NCBI GenBank assembly: GCA_963792875.1
Contig: CAWBXV010000002.1
Coordinates: forward strand, 248,001 to 312,000
Reading direction: 5' to 3'
Length of the DNA stretch: 64,000 bases
Source: JAHEGP01 sp963792875
GTDB taxonomy: Bacteria; Pseudomonadota; Gammaproteobacteria; Pseudomonadales; JAHEGP01
Part shown: in pieces, positions 1-7,384 of the stretch
How the letters are laid out: every line of letters starts with the position of its first letter
Numbering within the stretch: position 1 is the first letter of the stretch
Position numbers and translations under genes: made by a program
Notes under the pieces: model-generated
Told to the model about the DNA's origin: nothing
The model's database searches: none
The model's input: only the letters and a program-made list of their open reading frames with translations

Positions 1-214
1 GCTCGGCCTTGCGCCGGCGCTTGGATTTTTCCTGCTCAAGCCGCAGTTCTTCGTCCCGAGCCTGCGCCAGCCGCTCGACCGCCCTGGTCTGACGAACCCC
101 CAGGCGCTTGCCCGACTTCTTGAGCGAGAAGTACTCCTGATAGAGCCTGCCACCGACTGTGCGCCTGACCCTGAAACCGTAAAAGGCCTCGTTATCAATC
201 AGCTTGACACTCAT
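1..214 (-). CDS. Hypothetical protein, cut by the window edge (N-terminal 71 residues)
   Basis: An open frame starts at an ATG (minus strand, 212-214) and runs off the left edge without a stop. The visible N-terminus begins MSVKLIDNEAFYGFRVRR. It continues with a Gly-Arg-Leu-Tyr stretch and ends in a strongly charged Arg/Glu/Lys-rich segment that is probably helical. I do not recognise the family and see no signal peptide or membrane segment. It could be a small basic nucleic-acid-associated protein, but that is only an impression from its composition. The coding call rests on the uninterrupted frame and plausible amino-acid usage. Confidence 0.55.
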   Translation of the reverse strand, partial: MSVKLIDNEAFYGFRVRRTVGGRLYQEYFSLKKSGKRLGVRQTRAVERLAQARDEELRLEQEKSKRRRKAE

Positions 215-577
215 GCCGCACCTCTTCCTGAGCCGAACGGTGCCGTCGCCATACCCGCAGAGCACTGCAGCAGCTCAGGAGAACGCAACCCTACTGTCGC
301 CCCGTTGCGACGACAGCGGTCTTCCATACCACAACCCCCGCTGCAAACAGTCGCCCGCTGAATCGACCAACAACTTAAATCTACGGAGATTCTGCGCAAA
401 TATCCACCAATATCGCTATGGCGGAAGGTCCCTGCGGGCGCTGGCGCCCCCCGCTGAATCCCGCAAAAAAGCGGCGTCCGGGCGAGCCTGGCGAAATAAA
501 AGGGGACAGCGCACCAAGGCCGGCCAGCAGTCAGGCCATGCGCAGGAGGAAAGGAGCGCCAGGCCGTGGGACCGCCC
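215..577. other. Intergenic region with one perfect short inverted repeat, no gene seen
   Basis: Between the cut-off gene and the end of cysE I see no convincing gene. Short frames on both strands have low-complexity Arg/Pro/Ala-rich translations typical of GC-rich noise. A perfect inverted repeat with 6-bp arms (GGGCGC at 436-441, GCGCCC at 444-449) could fold in RNA but has no T-tract, so it is not an obvious intrinsic terminator. The left gene reads away from this region and would have its promoter here. Confidence 0.5.
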
Positions 578-1348
578 TCAGGGGAGAGCATCCCAGCGCT
601 GATTCATAGCCAATGCCGGCTGTTCAACGGCGGGAGTTCCCACCACCTTTGCCGGTACGCCCGCCACCGTAGTGTGTGGCGGCACATCGGCGAGCACGAC
701 GCTACCGGAGCCGACCTTGGAGCCCTCACCGATGCGGATGTTGCCGAGCAGTTTGGCGCCTGCACCCAGCAGGACGCCATTCCCGACCTTGGGGTGCCGA
801 TCGCCGCTCTGCAGGCCAGACCCCCCGAGGGTGACGCCATGCAGCATGGAGACATTGTCGCCCACCACTGCCGTCTCACCGATCACCACCCCCGTGGCAT
901 GATCGATCATGAAACCCCTGCCCAGACGTGCACCGGGGTGAAGATCGGCATCGAACACACTGGCGATGCGATTCTGAATGTAGAAGGCCAGCGAGGTGCG
1001 GTCGCGCTGCCACAGCCAGTGGGCCACGCGTTGGGCCTGGATGGCCTGGTAGCCCTTGAAGTACAGCAGCGGCATCAGATAGCGATCGCAGGCCGGGTCC
1101 CGATCGTAATAGGCCGCACAATCGATCTCGATGACTGCCTGCAGCGACGCATCCTCGTACAGGGCCTGTTGACAGACATCCTTGATCAGCCCGGCAGGGA
1201 GGCTGGCGCTCTGCAGTCGCTGAGCCAGGTTAAAAGCCAAGGCATGCGCCATCGAGGGATGGTTGAGAATGGCGGCATAAAAAAAACTGGCCAATGCCGG
1301 CTCCGCCGCGCTGGCGCTTTTCGCCTCATCACAAATGACCTGCCACAT
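578..1348 (-). CDS. cysE: Serine O-acetyltransferase
   Basis: Transfers an acetyl group from acetyl-CoA to L-serine, the first step of cysteine synthesis, in the cytosol. The 256-residue protein follows E. coli CysE (273 residues) along its length. The N-terminal helical domain (about 1-135) contains ASFFYAAILNHPSMAHAL and DRDPACDRYLMPLLYFKGYQ. The C-terminal left-handed beta-helix has hexapeptide repeats with HPGARLGRGFMIDHATGVVIGE, the His/Asp active-site stretch, and GDRHPKVGNGVLLGAGAKLL. I chose the ATG at 1346-1348 because homology begins there; the frame is open further upstream but encodes nonsense that shadows the next gene. The start overlaps the end of the M15 peptidase gene by 20 bp, so the two are probably cotranscribed with the peptidase gene first. 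Confidence 0.93.
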   Translation of the reverse strand: MWQVICDEAKSASAAEPALASFFYAAILNHPSMAHALAFNLAQRLQSASLPAGLIKDVCQQALYEDASLQAVIEIDCAAYYDRDPACDRYLMPLLYFKGYQAIQAQRVAHWLWQRDRTSLAFYIQNRIASVFDADLHPGARLGRGFMIDHATGVVIGETAVVGDNVSMLHGVTLGGSGLQSGDRHPKVGNGVLLGAGAKLLGNIRIGEGSKVGSGSVVLADVPPHTTVAGVPAKVVGTPAVEQPALAMNQRWDALP

Positions 1349-2099
1349 GCGCCCCCCCGCTCGATGGCCGCGCCAGGCCGCCTTGCGGCAAGACAAAGCG
1401 CCAGAATATTTCCTCAAAATTGTCCAGCACCGCCCCCTTGAGCGCCAGCGGCTGCGCGCTGATGAGATCGCGCAACGCCCCTGGCTGCAGCCACCGCTCG
1501 ATCTGCCGTGCCTGCGGGGCATAACTGAGGTGCCAGGGTTCCGGCGCCACACCGCCGTCGTCGCAGCTGTACGGCCGGTAAAACGATGCCTCACCATCGA
1601 CCTGCAGGCGCTGGTCCAGCCAGCGATGAAGCACATGGCAGACACCGCCCGGCGCAGCTTCATCGGGCGTCAGGCGGAGCTGGTACCCGGGCGGCAGACG
1701 GCCGGCATCGTACACGTCCACATCAGTGCCCCAATGGTGGCGCGAGCCACCTGGCAGCGCCGACCAGCGCAGGATGGCGAACACGCGCTCGCGCTCGGTC
1801 AACTCATGCAGCGCCAGCGGTCGGCCCTGCGCATCCAGCACCGCGCGCTGACCGCCGGCCTTGGCGTTCCAGATGGCCAATTGCCGCTCAAAGCTGCGAT
1901 AGGCGCTGGCAACCGCCAGCACAATGCCCGCCCGCTCGGCCTCCGCAGCCAGTTCGCACAGCGCCCCCGCCGCCTCCGGCGTCATCCGCACGGAGGTCTG
2001 CCGAAACCTGGACCCGACGTCAATCAGGTGCGCATCGCAGCACCCGCTGAGCTGCTCGAAGGTGGGCCATTGCATAAATTGAGAACCACTCCAAATCAC
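1329..2099 (-). CDS. M15-family zinc D-alanyl-D-alanine carboxypeptidase (VanY-like)
   Basis: A 256-residue protein with the zinc-site motifs of peptidase family M15. The first is SRHHWGTDVDVYD (residues 119-131; H121 and D128 are expected zinc ligands, and the usual Ala before the last Asp is replaced). The second is EPWHLSY (E187 catalytic, H190 ligand). The stretch ASAYRSFERQLAIWN is also typical. Family members trim D-Ala from peptidoglycan stem peptides. I see no signal peptide, which is odd for a wall enzyme; the start may be elsewhere or the protein may act in the cytosol on recycled muropeptides. A second ATG lies eight codons in. It overlaps cysE by 20 bp and is divergent from the gene at 2201. 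Confidence 0.85.
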   Translation of the reverse strand: MIWSGSQFMQWPTFEQLSGCCDAHLIDVGSRFRQTSVRMTPEAAGALCELAAEAERAGIVLAVASAYRSFERQLAIWNAKAGGQRAVLDAQGRPLALHELTERERVFAILRWSALPGGSRHHWGTDVDVYDAGRLPPGYQLRLTPDEAAPGGVCHVLHRWLDQRLQVDGEASFYRPYSCDDGGVAPEPWHLSYAPQARQIERWLQPGALRDLISAQPLALKGAVLDNFEEIFWRFVLPQGGLARPSSGGAHVAGHL

Positions 2100-2200
2100 C
2101 AGACTCTTACCGCTCTATCGTACAGCATCGAGCGGCAGATGGGGCCCACCTGGCATAAACTGCCAACGACTCTCCAAGCATCACTGAGGCGACGAGGACC

Positions 2201-2566
2201 ATGCAAAGTTATCAATCCCTGGCTTTTTCTGCCGGCGACATCATCATCCGGGAAGGCGACGAAGCCAACCTGGTCTATACCTTGAAGCAGGGGCACGCCG
2301 CCGCGTATCAGGACGGCGTCAAGGTCGGCGAGATTCTCCCTGGAGAAATTTTCGGCGCCCTCGCCGCGTTCTGCAACACACCTCGCAACGCCACCGTCCG
2401 CGCCAGCACGCTGTGCCGGGTGGAGGCGCTCGGCAAAGAGCATTTTACCGACCTGGCACGCGAGCAACCCGAGCTCTGCGTCAAGCTGATACAGGACATG
2501 GCGCGCCTCATCGGCGATCTCAATGAGTCCATACGCCTGCTCTCCCACGCCGAAGCCACGGACTGA
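2201..2566 (+). CDS. Single-domain cyclic nucleotide-binding (CAP_ED) protein
   Basis: A 121-residue protein made of one cNMP-binding beta-roll (about 8-100): FSAGDIIIREGDEANLVYTL and the phosphate-cassette-like stretch GEIFGALAAFCNTPRNATVRA. The usual Crp DNA-binding helix-turn-helix is absent, and the C-terminal helix ends in RLIGDLNESIRLLSHAE. The cassette resembles those of regulatory or scaffolding cNMP domains; whether it binds cAMP, c-di-GMP or nothing cannot be told. It stands alone and is divergent from the M15 peptidase gene. A role as a small sensor or partner protein is inference. Confidence 0.8.
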   Translation: MQSYQSLAFSAGDIIIREGDEANLVYTLKQGHAAAYQDGVKVGEILPGEIFGALAAFCNTPRNATVRASTLCRVEALGKEHFTDLAREQPELCVKLIQDMARLIGDLNESIRLLSHAEATD

Positions 2567-2833
2567 CCACGCCCCCGGGGACCACCTGACACGCCGGCCA
2601 CCCCCGGCACCACCTCGCTGATGGCGGCGCGCGGCGCCGCGTCGTTGACCAGCTTTTTTAGGGCATTGAGACCGGTAGAATGCTAGTCTGGGGCGACATT
2701 CAGGACAAGCGATGATCATGCTCAGCGAGACCGTTCCTGCCAGCAACAGTCAACCACCGCCGCCCACCAGGCAGCGCCTGACAGCGCCTGCGCCCGCCAC
2801 CGCTGGCTCCCGCAGCTGGCCACGGGGCGCCGT

Positions 2834-3796
2834 GTGAGCGGCCAGCAGAAACTGAAGATCGGCCTGGCACTGGGCAGCGGCTCTGCCAGGGGCATGGCGC
2901 ATGTCGGCATCATTGAAGAACTGGAAACCATCGGCATACGCCCCGATATCATCTGCGGCAGCTCGGTGGGCAGCATCGTCGGCGCCACCTTCATCCTGGG
3001 AAAGCTGCCCGAATTCACCAGCTGGGTCAGCGGCCTGAGCCGGGCCGATATCTTCCGCTACATGGACGTGCGGCTCGCCGCCGGCGGCGGGTTTGCCCAT
3101 GGCCGCAGGTTGATGGAGCACCTCAGCACGACCCTGGGCAACCCGCGCATCGAACACGTGCGCCCCGCTTTTGCGGCCATCGCCACCGACCTGTACAGCG
3201 GTCGTGAGATCTGGCTCACCGAGGGGCCGATCTGGGAGGCGGTGCGCGCATCGATCGCACTGCCGGGAATGCTGAGCCCGGTGACCCGCGACGGACGCTG
3301 GCTGGTCGATGGCGGCGTGGTCAACCCCGTGCCCGTGTCCGTATGCAGGGCGCTGGGCGCGGAGATCATCATCGCCGTCAATCTGAACGGCGATCTGATC
3401 GGCCGCCACACCCAGCCCAGAAAGGACACCCCCGCGCCGGCGAACCACACCGCAACAGCGGAGGGCCAGCAACACAAGGTCGAGGTCGACTTCCTCGAAA
3501 GAATGTCGTCCAACTTCAAGCTCAGAGCTCAGCCCTTGCTGGAGCAGTGGCTGTCCCGGGATCGACAGGTGCCCGGCATTTTTGATGTCATGGCAGCGTC
3601 AATCAATATCATGCAGGATAGAATCACCCGGTCGCGGCTGGCCGGCGAGCCTGCCGACGTCATGCTGAATCCGCGTCTATCCTCGATCGGGCTGCTCGAC
3701 CTCGACCGCGCCGCCGAGGCCATCGAGGAGGGCAGGAACTGCGTGCAGCGCAACCGCGAACACCTCGAACAGATCATCCTCAATACCGTGCGCTGA
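2834..3796 (+). CDS. rssA: Patatin-like phospholipase, RssA type
   Basis: A 320-residue serine lipid hydrolase. It has the oxyanion glycine-rich stretch GLALGSGSARG (10-20), the nucleophile elbow GSSVG with Ser44, and the partner Asp in DGG (D159), the Ser-Asp dyad of patatins. The sequence after about 180 is a helical extension common in the RssA/NTE group. No signal peptide is visible, so it is likely cytosolic or membrane-peripheral. The start is a GTG at 2834, chosen because homology begins right after it. This GTG overlaps the stop of a 41-codon frame starting at 2712 (junction GTGTGA), which may be chance or a translational-coupling leader. A TAGAAT -10-like box lies at 2676-2681 without a good -35. 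Confidence 0.88.
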   Translation: MSGQQKLKIGLALGSGSARGMAHVGIIEELETIGIRPDIICGSSVGSIVGATFILGKLPEFTSWVSGLSRADIFRYMDVRLAAGGGFAHGRRLMEHLSTTLGNPRIEHVRPAFAAIATDLYSGREIWLTEGPIWEAVRASIALPGMLSPVTRDGRWLVDGGVVNPVPVSVCRALGAEIIIAVNLNGDLIGRHTQPRKDTPAPANHTATAEGQQHKVEVDFLERMSSNFKLRAQPLLEQWLSRDRQVPGIFDVMAASINIMQDRITRSRLAGEPADVMLNPRLSSIGLLDLDRAAEAIEEGRNCVQRNREHLEQIILNTVR

Positions 3797-3851
3797 GGCA
3801 TTCGGACGACCGCCCCCGCTGGCGACAACCGATCAACGAGAGCCCCGAACC

Positions 3852-4181
3852 ATGTACGCCCTTTGCCCCCTCGCAGAACTGCCCCTGTACAGCAGTCGCG
3901 GTTTTGAAGTTGCCGGTCACAGTCTATTCGTGGTCAACAGTGACGACGGGCTATTTGCCTACCGCAATCGATGCCCGCATCTGGGCGTCGAACTCGAGTG
4001 GATCGCGCATCAGTTTCTCGACGCCGACGGCGCGTACATTCAGTGCGCGACGCATGGCGCGCTGTTCTCCATTGCCAGTGGCGAATGCGTGTTCGGGCCT
4101 TGTTCGGGCGAGTACCTGCAGGCGCTCACCTGCCGCGTAAGCGACGGCCAGGTACTGGTAGAGCTGCCGCCGACCGCCTAG
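3852..4181 (+). CDS. Rieske [2Fe-2S] ferredoxin-like protein
   Basis: A 109-residue soluble protein consisting of one Rieske fold. The two cluster-binding boxes are CPHLG (C-x-H) and CATHGALF (C-x-x-H), separated by about 26 residues. Small proteins of this type pass electrons to oxygenases or reductases; the partner is not identifiable here. No signal peptide or membrane segment is present, which argues against a respiratory complex subunit. The gene follows rssA by 55 bp on the same strand and is convergent with the aminotransferase gene, only 14 bp away. Confidence 0.87.
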   Translation: MYALCPLAELPLYSSRGFEVAGHSLFVVNSDDGLFAYRNRCPHLGVELEWIAHQFLDADGAYIQCATHGALFSIASGECVFGPCSGEYLQALTCRVSDGQVLVELPPTA

Positions 4182-4195
4182 GCCGACCGCCTCAG

Positions 4196-5353
4196 TCAAC
4201 GGCAGACGCGCTGCAACCTCGCCACGGCCCGTTCCAGATCGTGCATCGTGCTGGTATAGGCAAAGCGCACGTGCTGGTCCGCACGGTGGTGGCCAAAATC
4301 CGCGCCGGGCGTCAGCGCCACGCCGTGCCGCTCCAGCAAATCAAAGCAGAACGCCTGGCTGTCCGCGGCCAGGCGATCGATGCCCGCGTAAAGATAGAAG
4401 CCACCCGCCGGGCGCTGCGGAATGGCAAATCCCATGCGGCACAGCTCGGGAAACAGGAAATCCCGACGCGCCCGGAACAGGTCGCGGCGCTCATTGAGGA
4501 TGTCCCGCGTCGCCGGCTCGAAACACGCGAGAGCCGCGTGCTGCGCGGGCGTTGAAGGCGCGATGAAAAGGTTCTGCGCCAGCTTTTCCAGTTCCGGCAC
4601 GGCCTGGGTCGGCGCCACCAGCCAACCGAGGCGCCAGCCGGTCATGCCAAAGTATTTTGAGAAGCTGCTGACGACATAGCAGTCATCGGTGATCTCGAGG
4701 ATGGACGGGGCGGGGCCGTCGTAGTTGAGACCATGGTAGATCTCGTCGACGATCAGGCTGCCATCCCGCTGCCGGACCGCCGCCCACAGCGCCCGCAATT
4801 GCGCCCGGCTCATGACCTCACCGGTCGGATTGGCCGGGGAGGCGACCATGGCACCGATGGTGCGATCGTCCCAGTGAGCCTCGACCGCCGCCGGCGTCAG
4901 ATGATAGTGGTCGAGCGGTGACACCGGCACCAGCTTTGCCCGCCCCTCGACGAGCCGGATGAAATGGCGATTGCACGGATAACCCGGATCGGTCAGCAGC
5001 AGCCGGTCGCCCGGACTCACCAGCAGTGCCGTCAGCAGCAGAATCGCCCCCGAGGCGCCAGGCGTTACGACGATCCGCCCGGGAGCGATGGAGAGGCCGT
5101 ACTCGCTGGCATACCAACCGGCAATCGCCTCCCGCAGCGGCTCGATGCCCAGGGCCGGCGTGTAGCCCGTGTGGCCGGACCGCAGCGCCCTGATCGCGGC
5201 CTCGCAGATCGGCTGGGCCGTGGTAAAATCCGGCTCGCCGATCTCGAGATGCAGGATGTCCCTGCCCGCCGCCTCCAACTGGCGGGCACGGGTCAGCACC
5301 TCGACGACGCGAAAGGGATCGATGTCGGCCATACGCGCCGAAAACCTGGACAT
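4196..5353 (-). CDS. PLP-dependent class I/II aminotransferase
   Basis: A 385-residue fold-type I aminotransferase. It has LEIGEPDFTT near the N-terminus, ASPANPTG (N175 contacts the cofactor), VDEIY (D203, Y206) and SSFSKYFGMTGWRLGW, in which K233 should form the Schiff base with pyridoxal phosphate. This matches the AspC/AlaT-like I-alpha group that uses 2-oxoglutarate or pyruvate as acceptor; the amino donor cannot be set from sequence. It is monocistronic, convergent with the Rieske gene and divergent from dksA, sharing a 228-bp upstream region with it. Confidence 0.88.
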   Translation of the reverse strand: MSRFSARMADIDPFRVVEVLTRARQLEAAGRDILHLEIGEPDFTTAQPICEAAIRALRSGHTGYTPALGIEPLREAIAGWYASEYGLSIAPGRIVVTPGASGAILLLTALLVSPGDRLLLTDPGYPCNRHFIRLVEGRAKLVPVSPLDHYHLTPAAVEAHWDDRTIGAMVASPANPTGEVMSRAQLRALWAAVRQRDGSLIVDEIYHGLNYDGPAPSILEITDDCYVVSSFSKYFGMTGWRLGWLVAPTQAVPELEKLAQNLFIAPSTPAQHAALACFEPATRDILNERRDLFRARRDFLFPELCRMGFAIPQRPAGGFYLYAGIDRLAADSQAFCFDLLERHGVALTPGADFGHHRADQHVRFAYTSTMHDLERAVARLQRVCR

Positions 5354-5455
5354 AGCGTCATCCTGTTGGTCCTGCGGCCCGACACCGGCCGCTCTTCCGG
5401 CACGAACTCCCCGAACACGGGCAGCGAGAACAGGTCATCAAAAAAGCGGCAGCGG

Positions 5456-5511
5456 TGGTAAAATCAGTCTAACAGCGCTTGACCGCAACTTTAGTCGTAG
5501 TAAAGTTGCGG
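5456..5511 (+). promoter_or_regulatory. Probable dksA promoter region with an 11-bp-arm inverted repeat
   Basis: An extended -10 box TGGTAAAAT sits at 5456-5464. A second promoter reads TTGACC (5479-5484), 16 bp, TAAAGT (5501-5506). A perfect inverted repeat with 11-bp arms (CCGCAACTTTA at 5483-5493; TAAAGTTGCGG at 5501-5511) and a 7-nt spacer covers the second promoter. It is either an operator or, if transcription starts at the first box, an RNA hairpin in the dksA leader. No T-tract follows, so it is not a terminator. The repeat is read directly; its role is inferred. Confidence 0.5.
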
Positions 5512-5581
5512 GTCGTCAAACGGGCCCATAAATGAATGGGTGGTATCGTTGCCAAGAAGCATACTAGACCGGGATAAATCA

Positions 5582-6076
5582 ATGCCAGCAAAAGCCGAAA
5601 CCTTGAACGCCCCCAAAGCTGCCGGCGCCGCTAAAACCACCAGGGCCAGGACATCATCCAATTTCACCAATTTCGAGCCCTATGAACTCGAGCCCGGCGA
5701 GCCCTATATGAACGACAGGCAGAGGAAGCACTTCTCCAATATCCTGCTCGCCTGGAAATCTGAGCTGATGGAAGAGGTGGACCGCACCGTCAGCCACATG
5801 AAGGACGAGGCCGCCAATTTTCCCGACCCCGCCGACCGGGCAACCCAGGAGGAGGAATTCAGCCTGGAATTGCGCACCAGGGACCGGGAGCGCAAGCTCA
5901 TCAAGAAGATAGAGAGCACGCTGGAGCTGATCGAGCAGAAAAACTCCGATTACGGTTACTGCGACTCCTGCGGCGTCGAGATCGGCATCAAGCGCCTGGA
6001 GGCGCGCCCCACCGCCAACCTCTGCATCGACTGTAAAACGCTGGATGAAATCAGGGAGAAACAGCAGCGAGGATGA
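5582..6076 (+). CDS. dksA: RNA polymerase-binding transcription factor DksA
   Basis: A 164-residue protein. DksA enters the RNA polymerase secondary channel and, with ppGpp, mediates the stringent response at rRNA and amino-acid promoters. The coiled-coil tip carries NFPDPADRATQEEEF with the key acidic residues (DPAD-A motif), followed by LELRTRDRERKLIKKIE. The zinc finger has four cysteines in GYCDSCGVEIG and CIDCKTLDEIRE. I start at the ATG at 5582; a GTG at 5540 would add 14 residues unlike the family. It lies upstream of gluQ, as in Pseudomonas and Escherichia. Confidence 0.96.
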   Translation: MPAKAETLNAPKAAGAAKTTRARTSSNFTNFEPYELEPGEPYMNDRQRKHFSNILLAWKSELMEEVDRTVSHMKDEAANFPDPADRATQEEEFSLELRTRDRERKLIKKIESTLELIEQKNSDYGYCDSCGVEIGIKRLEARPTANLCIDCKTLDEIREKQQRG

Positions 6077-6205
6077 CGGCGGCCGCGCCGGCGGCCGCGC
6101 CGATCCGTCACTTCAGCCCGGCGGGGGCACGTCGCCACTGATCGCGGCGCCGCGCTCTTGCCGCCACCTGCCAGGGCAAAGCCGTCAGGCGGGCGCAGGC
6201 CAGCC

Positions 6206-7096
6206 ATGACGGCCGCCGCTGCGCTCTACGTCGGGCGCTTTGCGCCATCGCCCACCGGCACCCTGCATCTGGGGTCTCTGATCGCCGCCGTAGCCAGCTA
6301 CCTCGATGCCAAGGCGGTTGGCGGACGCTGGCTGCTGCGCATCGAGGACCTGGACCCGCCCCGCGAGGTGGCGGGTTCGGCCGAGGCGATCATTGCCAGC
6401 CTGCTCGCTCACGGACTGCATTGGGATGGCGAAATCCTCTGGCAGAGCGAGCGAACCGCCCGCTACGAGGCAGCCCTGGCGCAGCTAGCTGGCCGCGGCC
6501 AGGTGTTCCACTGCAACTGTTCCCGCGCCCGCCTGGCAGAGCTCGGCGGCCGCTACGACGGCCACTGCAGGCGCCGCCCACCGGGCGCGATGGACGCCTG
6601 CGCCATCCGGCTGATCGCCGACGACGTCACCATCGCCTTCGAGGACGCCCTGCAAGGGCCGCAGCGGCAGCGCATGAACCGCGACGTGGGCGATTTCGTC
6701 ATCCGCCGCCGCGACGGTATCTTTGCCTACCAGCTGGCGGTCGTGGTCGATGATGCCGACCAGGGCATCACCCACATCGTGAGAGGCGCCGACCTGCTGC
6801 AATCCACGGCGCGGCAGATCTACCTGCAGGGCCTGCTGCAATTGCCATCACCGCAGTACGCCCACATCCCACTGCTGGCCAACAAACTCGGCCAGAAGCT
6901 CAGCAAGCAGAATCTGGCACCGCCACTGGACGACCGCCACCCCGGCGGCAATCTGCGGGCAGCTCTGGCATTTCTTGGCCAGCCGGCACCACCCTCAGAC
7001 ATCACACAACCCGGCGAATTGCTGTCCTGGGCAACGCAATGCTGGCAGCTGACGGCGGTACCGCGGAGCCCTCTCATCATTGAGCCGGCGCCCTAG
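6206..7096 (+). CDS. gluQ: Glutamyl-queuosine tRNA(Asp) synthetase
   Basis: A truncated GluRS paralogue (296 residues) that attaches glutamate to queuosine in the anticodon of tRNA-Asp. It has the class I signature FAPSPTGTLHLGSL (HIGH-like) near the N-terminus, zinc-binding cysteines around CNCSRARL and GHCRRR, and GQKLSKQN in place of KMSKS. The anticodon-binding domain of full GluRS is missing, as expected for YadB/GluQ. The ATG at 6206 is preferred over one at 6158 because homology starts two or three residues before YVGRFAP. It is downstream of dksA on the same strand. Confidence 0.94.
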   Translation: MTAAAALYVGRFAPSPTGTLHLGSLIAAVASYLDAKAVGGRWLLRIEDLDPPREVAGSAEAIIASLLAHGLHWDGEILWQSERTARYEAALAQLAGRGQVFHCNCSRARLAELGGRYDGHCRRRPPGAMDACAIRLIADDVTIAFEDALQGPQRQRMNRDVGDFVIRRRDGIFAYQLAVVVDDADQGITHIVRGADLLQSTARQIYLQGLLQLPSPQYAHIPLLANKLGQKLSKQNLAPPLDDRHPGGNLRAALAFLGQPAPPSDITQPGELLSWATQCWQLTAVPRSPLIIEPAP

Positions 7097-7207
7097 CTTG
7101 TTTACTATCGCGCCGGGCCCATGCGCTTGGCGGACACGCTCACAGCGCCCCGGCGAAGGGGCACATGCCGCTCAAACTTGAGCAACAGCCTCGCGAGGAG
7201 GGACATC

Positions 7208-7384
7208 ATGCTGGTTCGGCGCACGTTGTTACTGGTCATATTCTTTCTGTTCTTCTTCGCCCCCGGACTGGAAAACTGGATCAAGTCCAATCCCAGCCTC
7301 TGGTATCGGCCCTACCTGGTCTGGCTGATCGTAATCGCCGTGGTCTATTTCGGACAGCGCCAGAGCCACTCGCCCGATGCTTGA
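7208..7384 (+). CDS. cbrX: Small two-helix membrane protein, CbrX-like
   Basis: A 58-residue protein with two hydrophobic segments (about 6-18 and 36-52) separated by a short polar stretch with LENWIKSNPSLWYRPY. A good Shine-Dalgarno (GAGGAGGG) lies just upstream of the ATG at 7208. Its last 8 nt overlap the start of cbrA (shared ATGCTTGA), so translation of cbrA is probably coupled to it. Pseudomonas has a small gene, cbrX, in the same place with the same coupling; I assign the name on position and character, since so small a protein gives little sequence signal. It may help CbrA insert or set its level (inference). Confidence 0.8.
   Translation: MLVRRTLLLVIFFLFFFAPGLENWIKSNPSLWYRPYLVWLIVIAVVYFGQRQSHSPDA

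Noticed and set aside
436..449. GGGCGC-TG-GCGCCC as a terminator
   Set aside because: There is no T-tract, and a 2-nt loop is too small for the full stem; such short dyads are common in GC-rich spacers.
566..1441. Long plus-strand frame opposite cysE
   Set aside because: It is the antisense shadow of cysE; its translation has no recognisable motif while the minus strand gives a complete serine acetyltransferase.
1335..2285. Plus-strand frame of 316 codons across the M15 peptidase gene
   Set aside because: The opposite strand encodes zinc-site motifs of M15 peptidases; the plus translation is Arg/Pro/Gln-rich noise.
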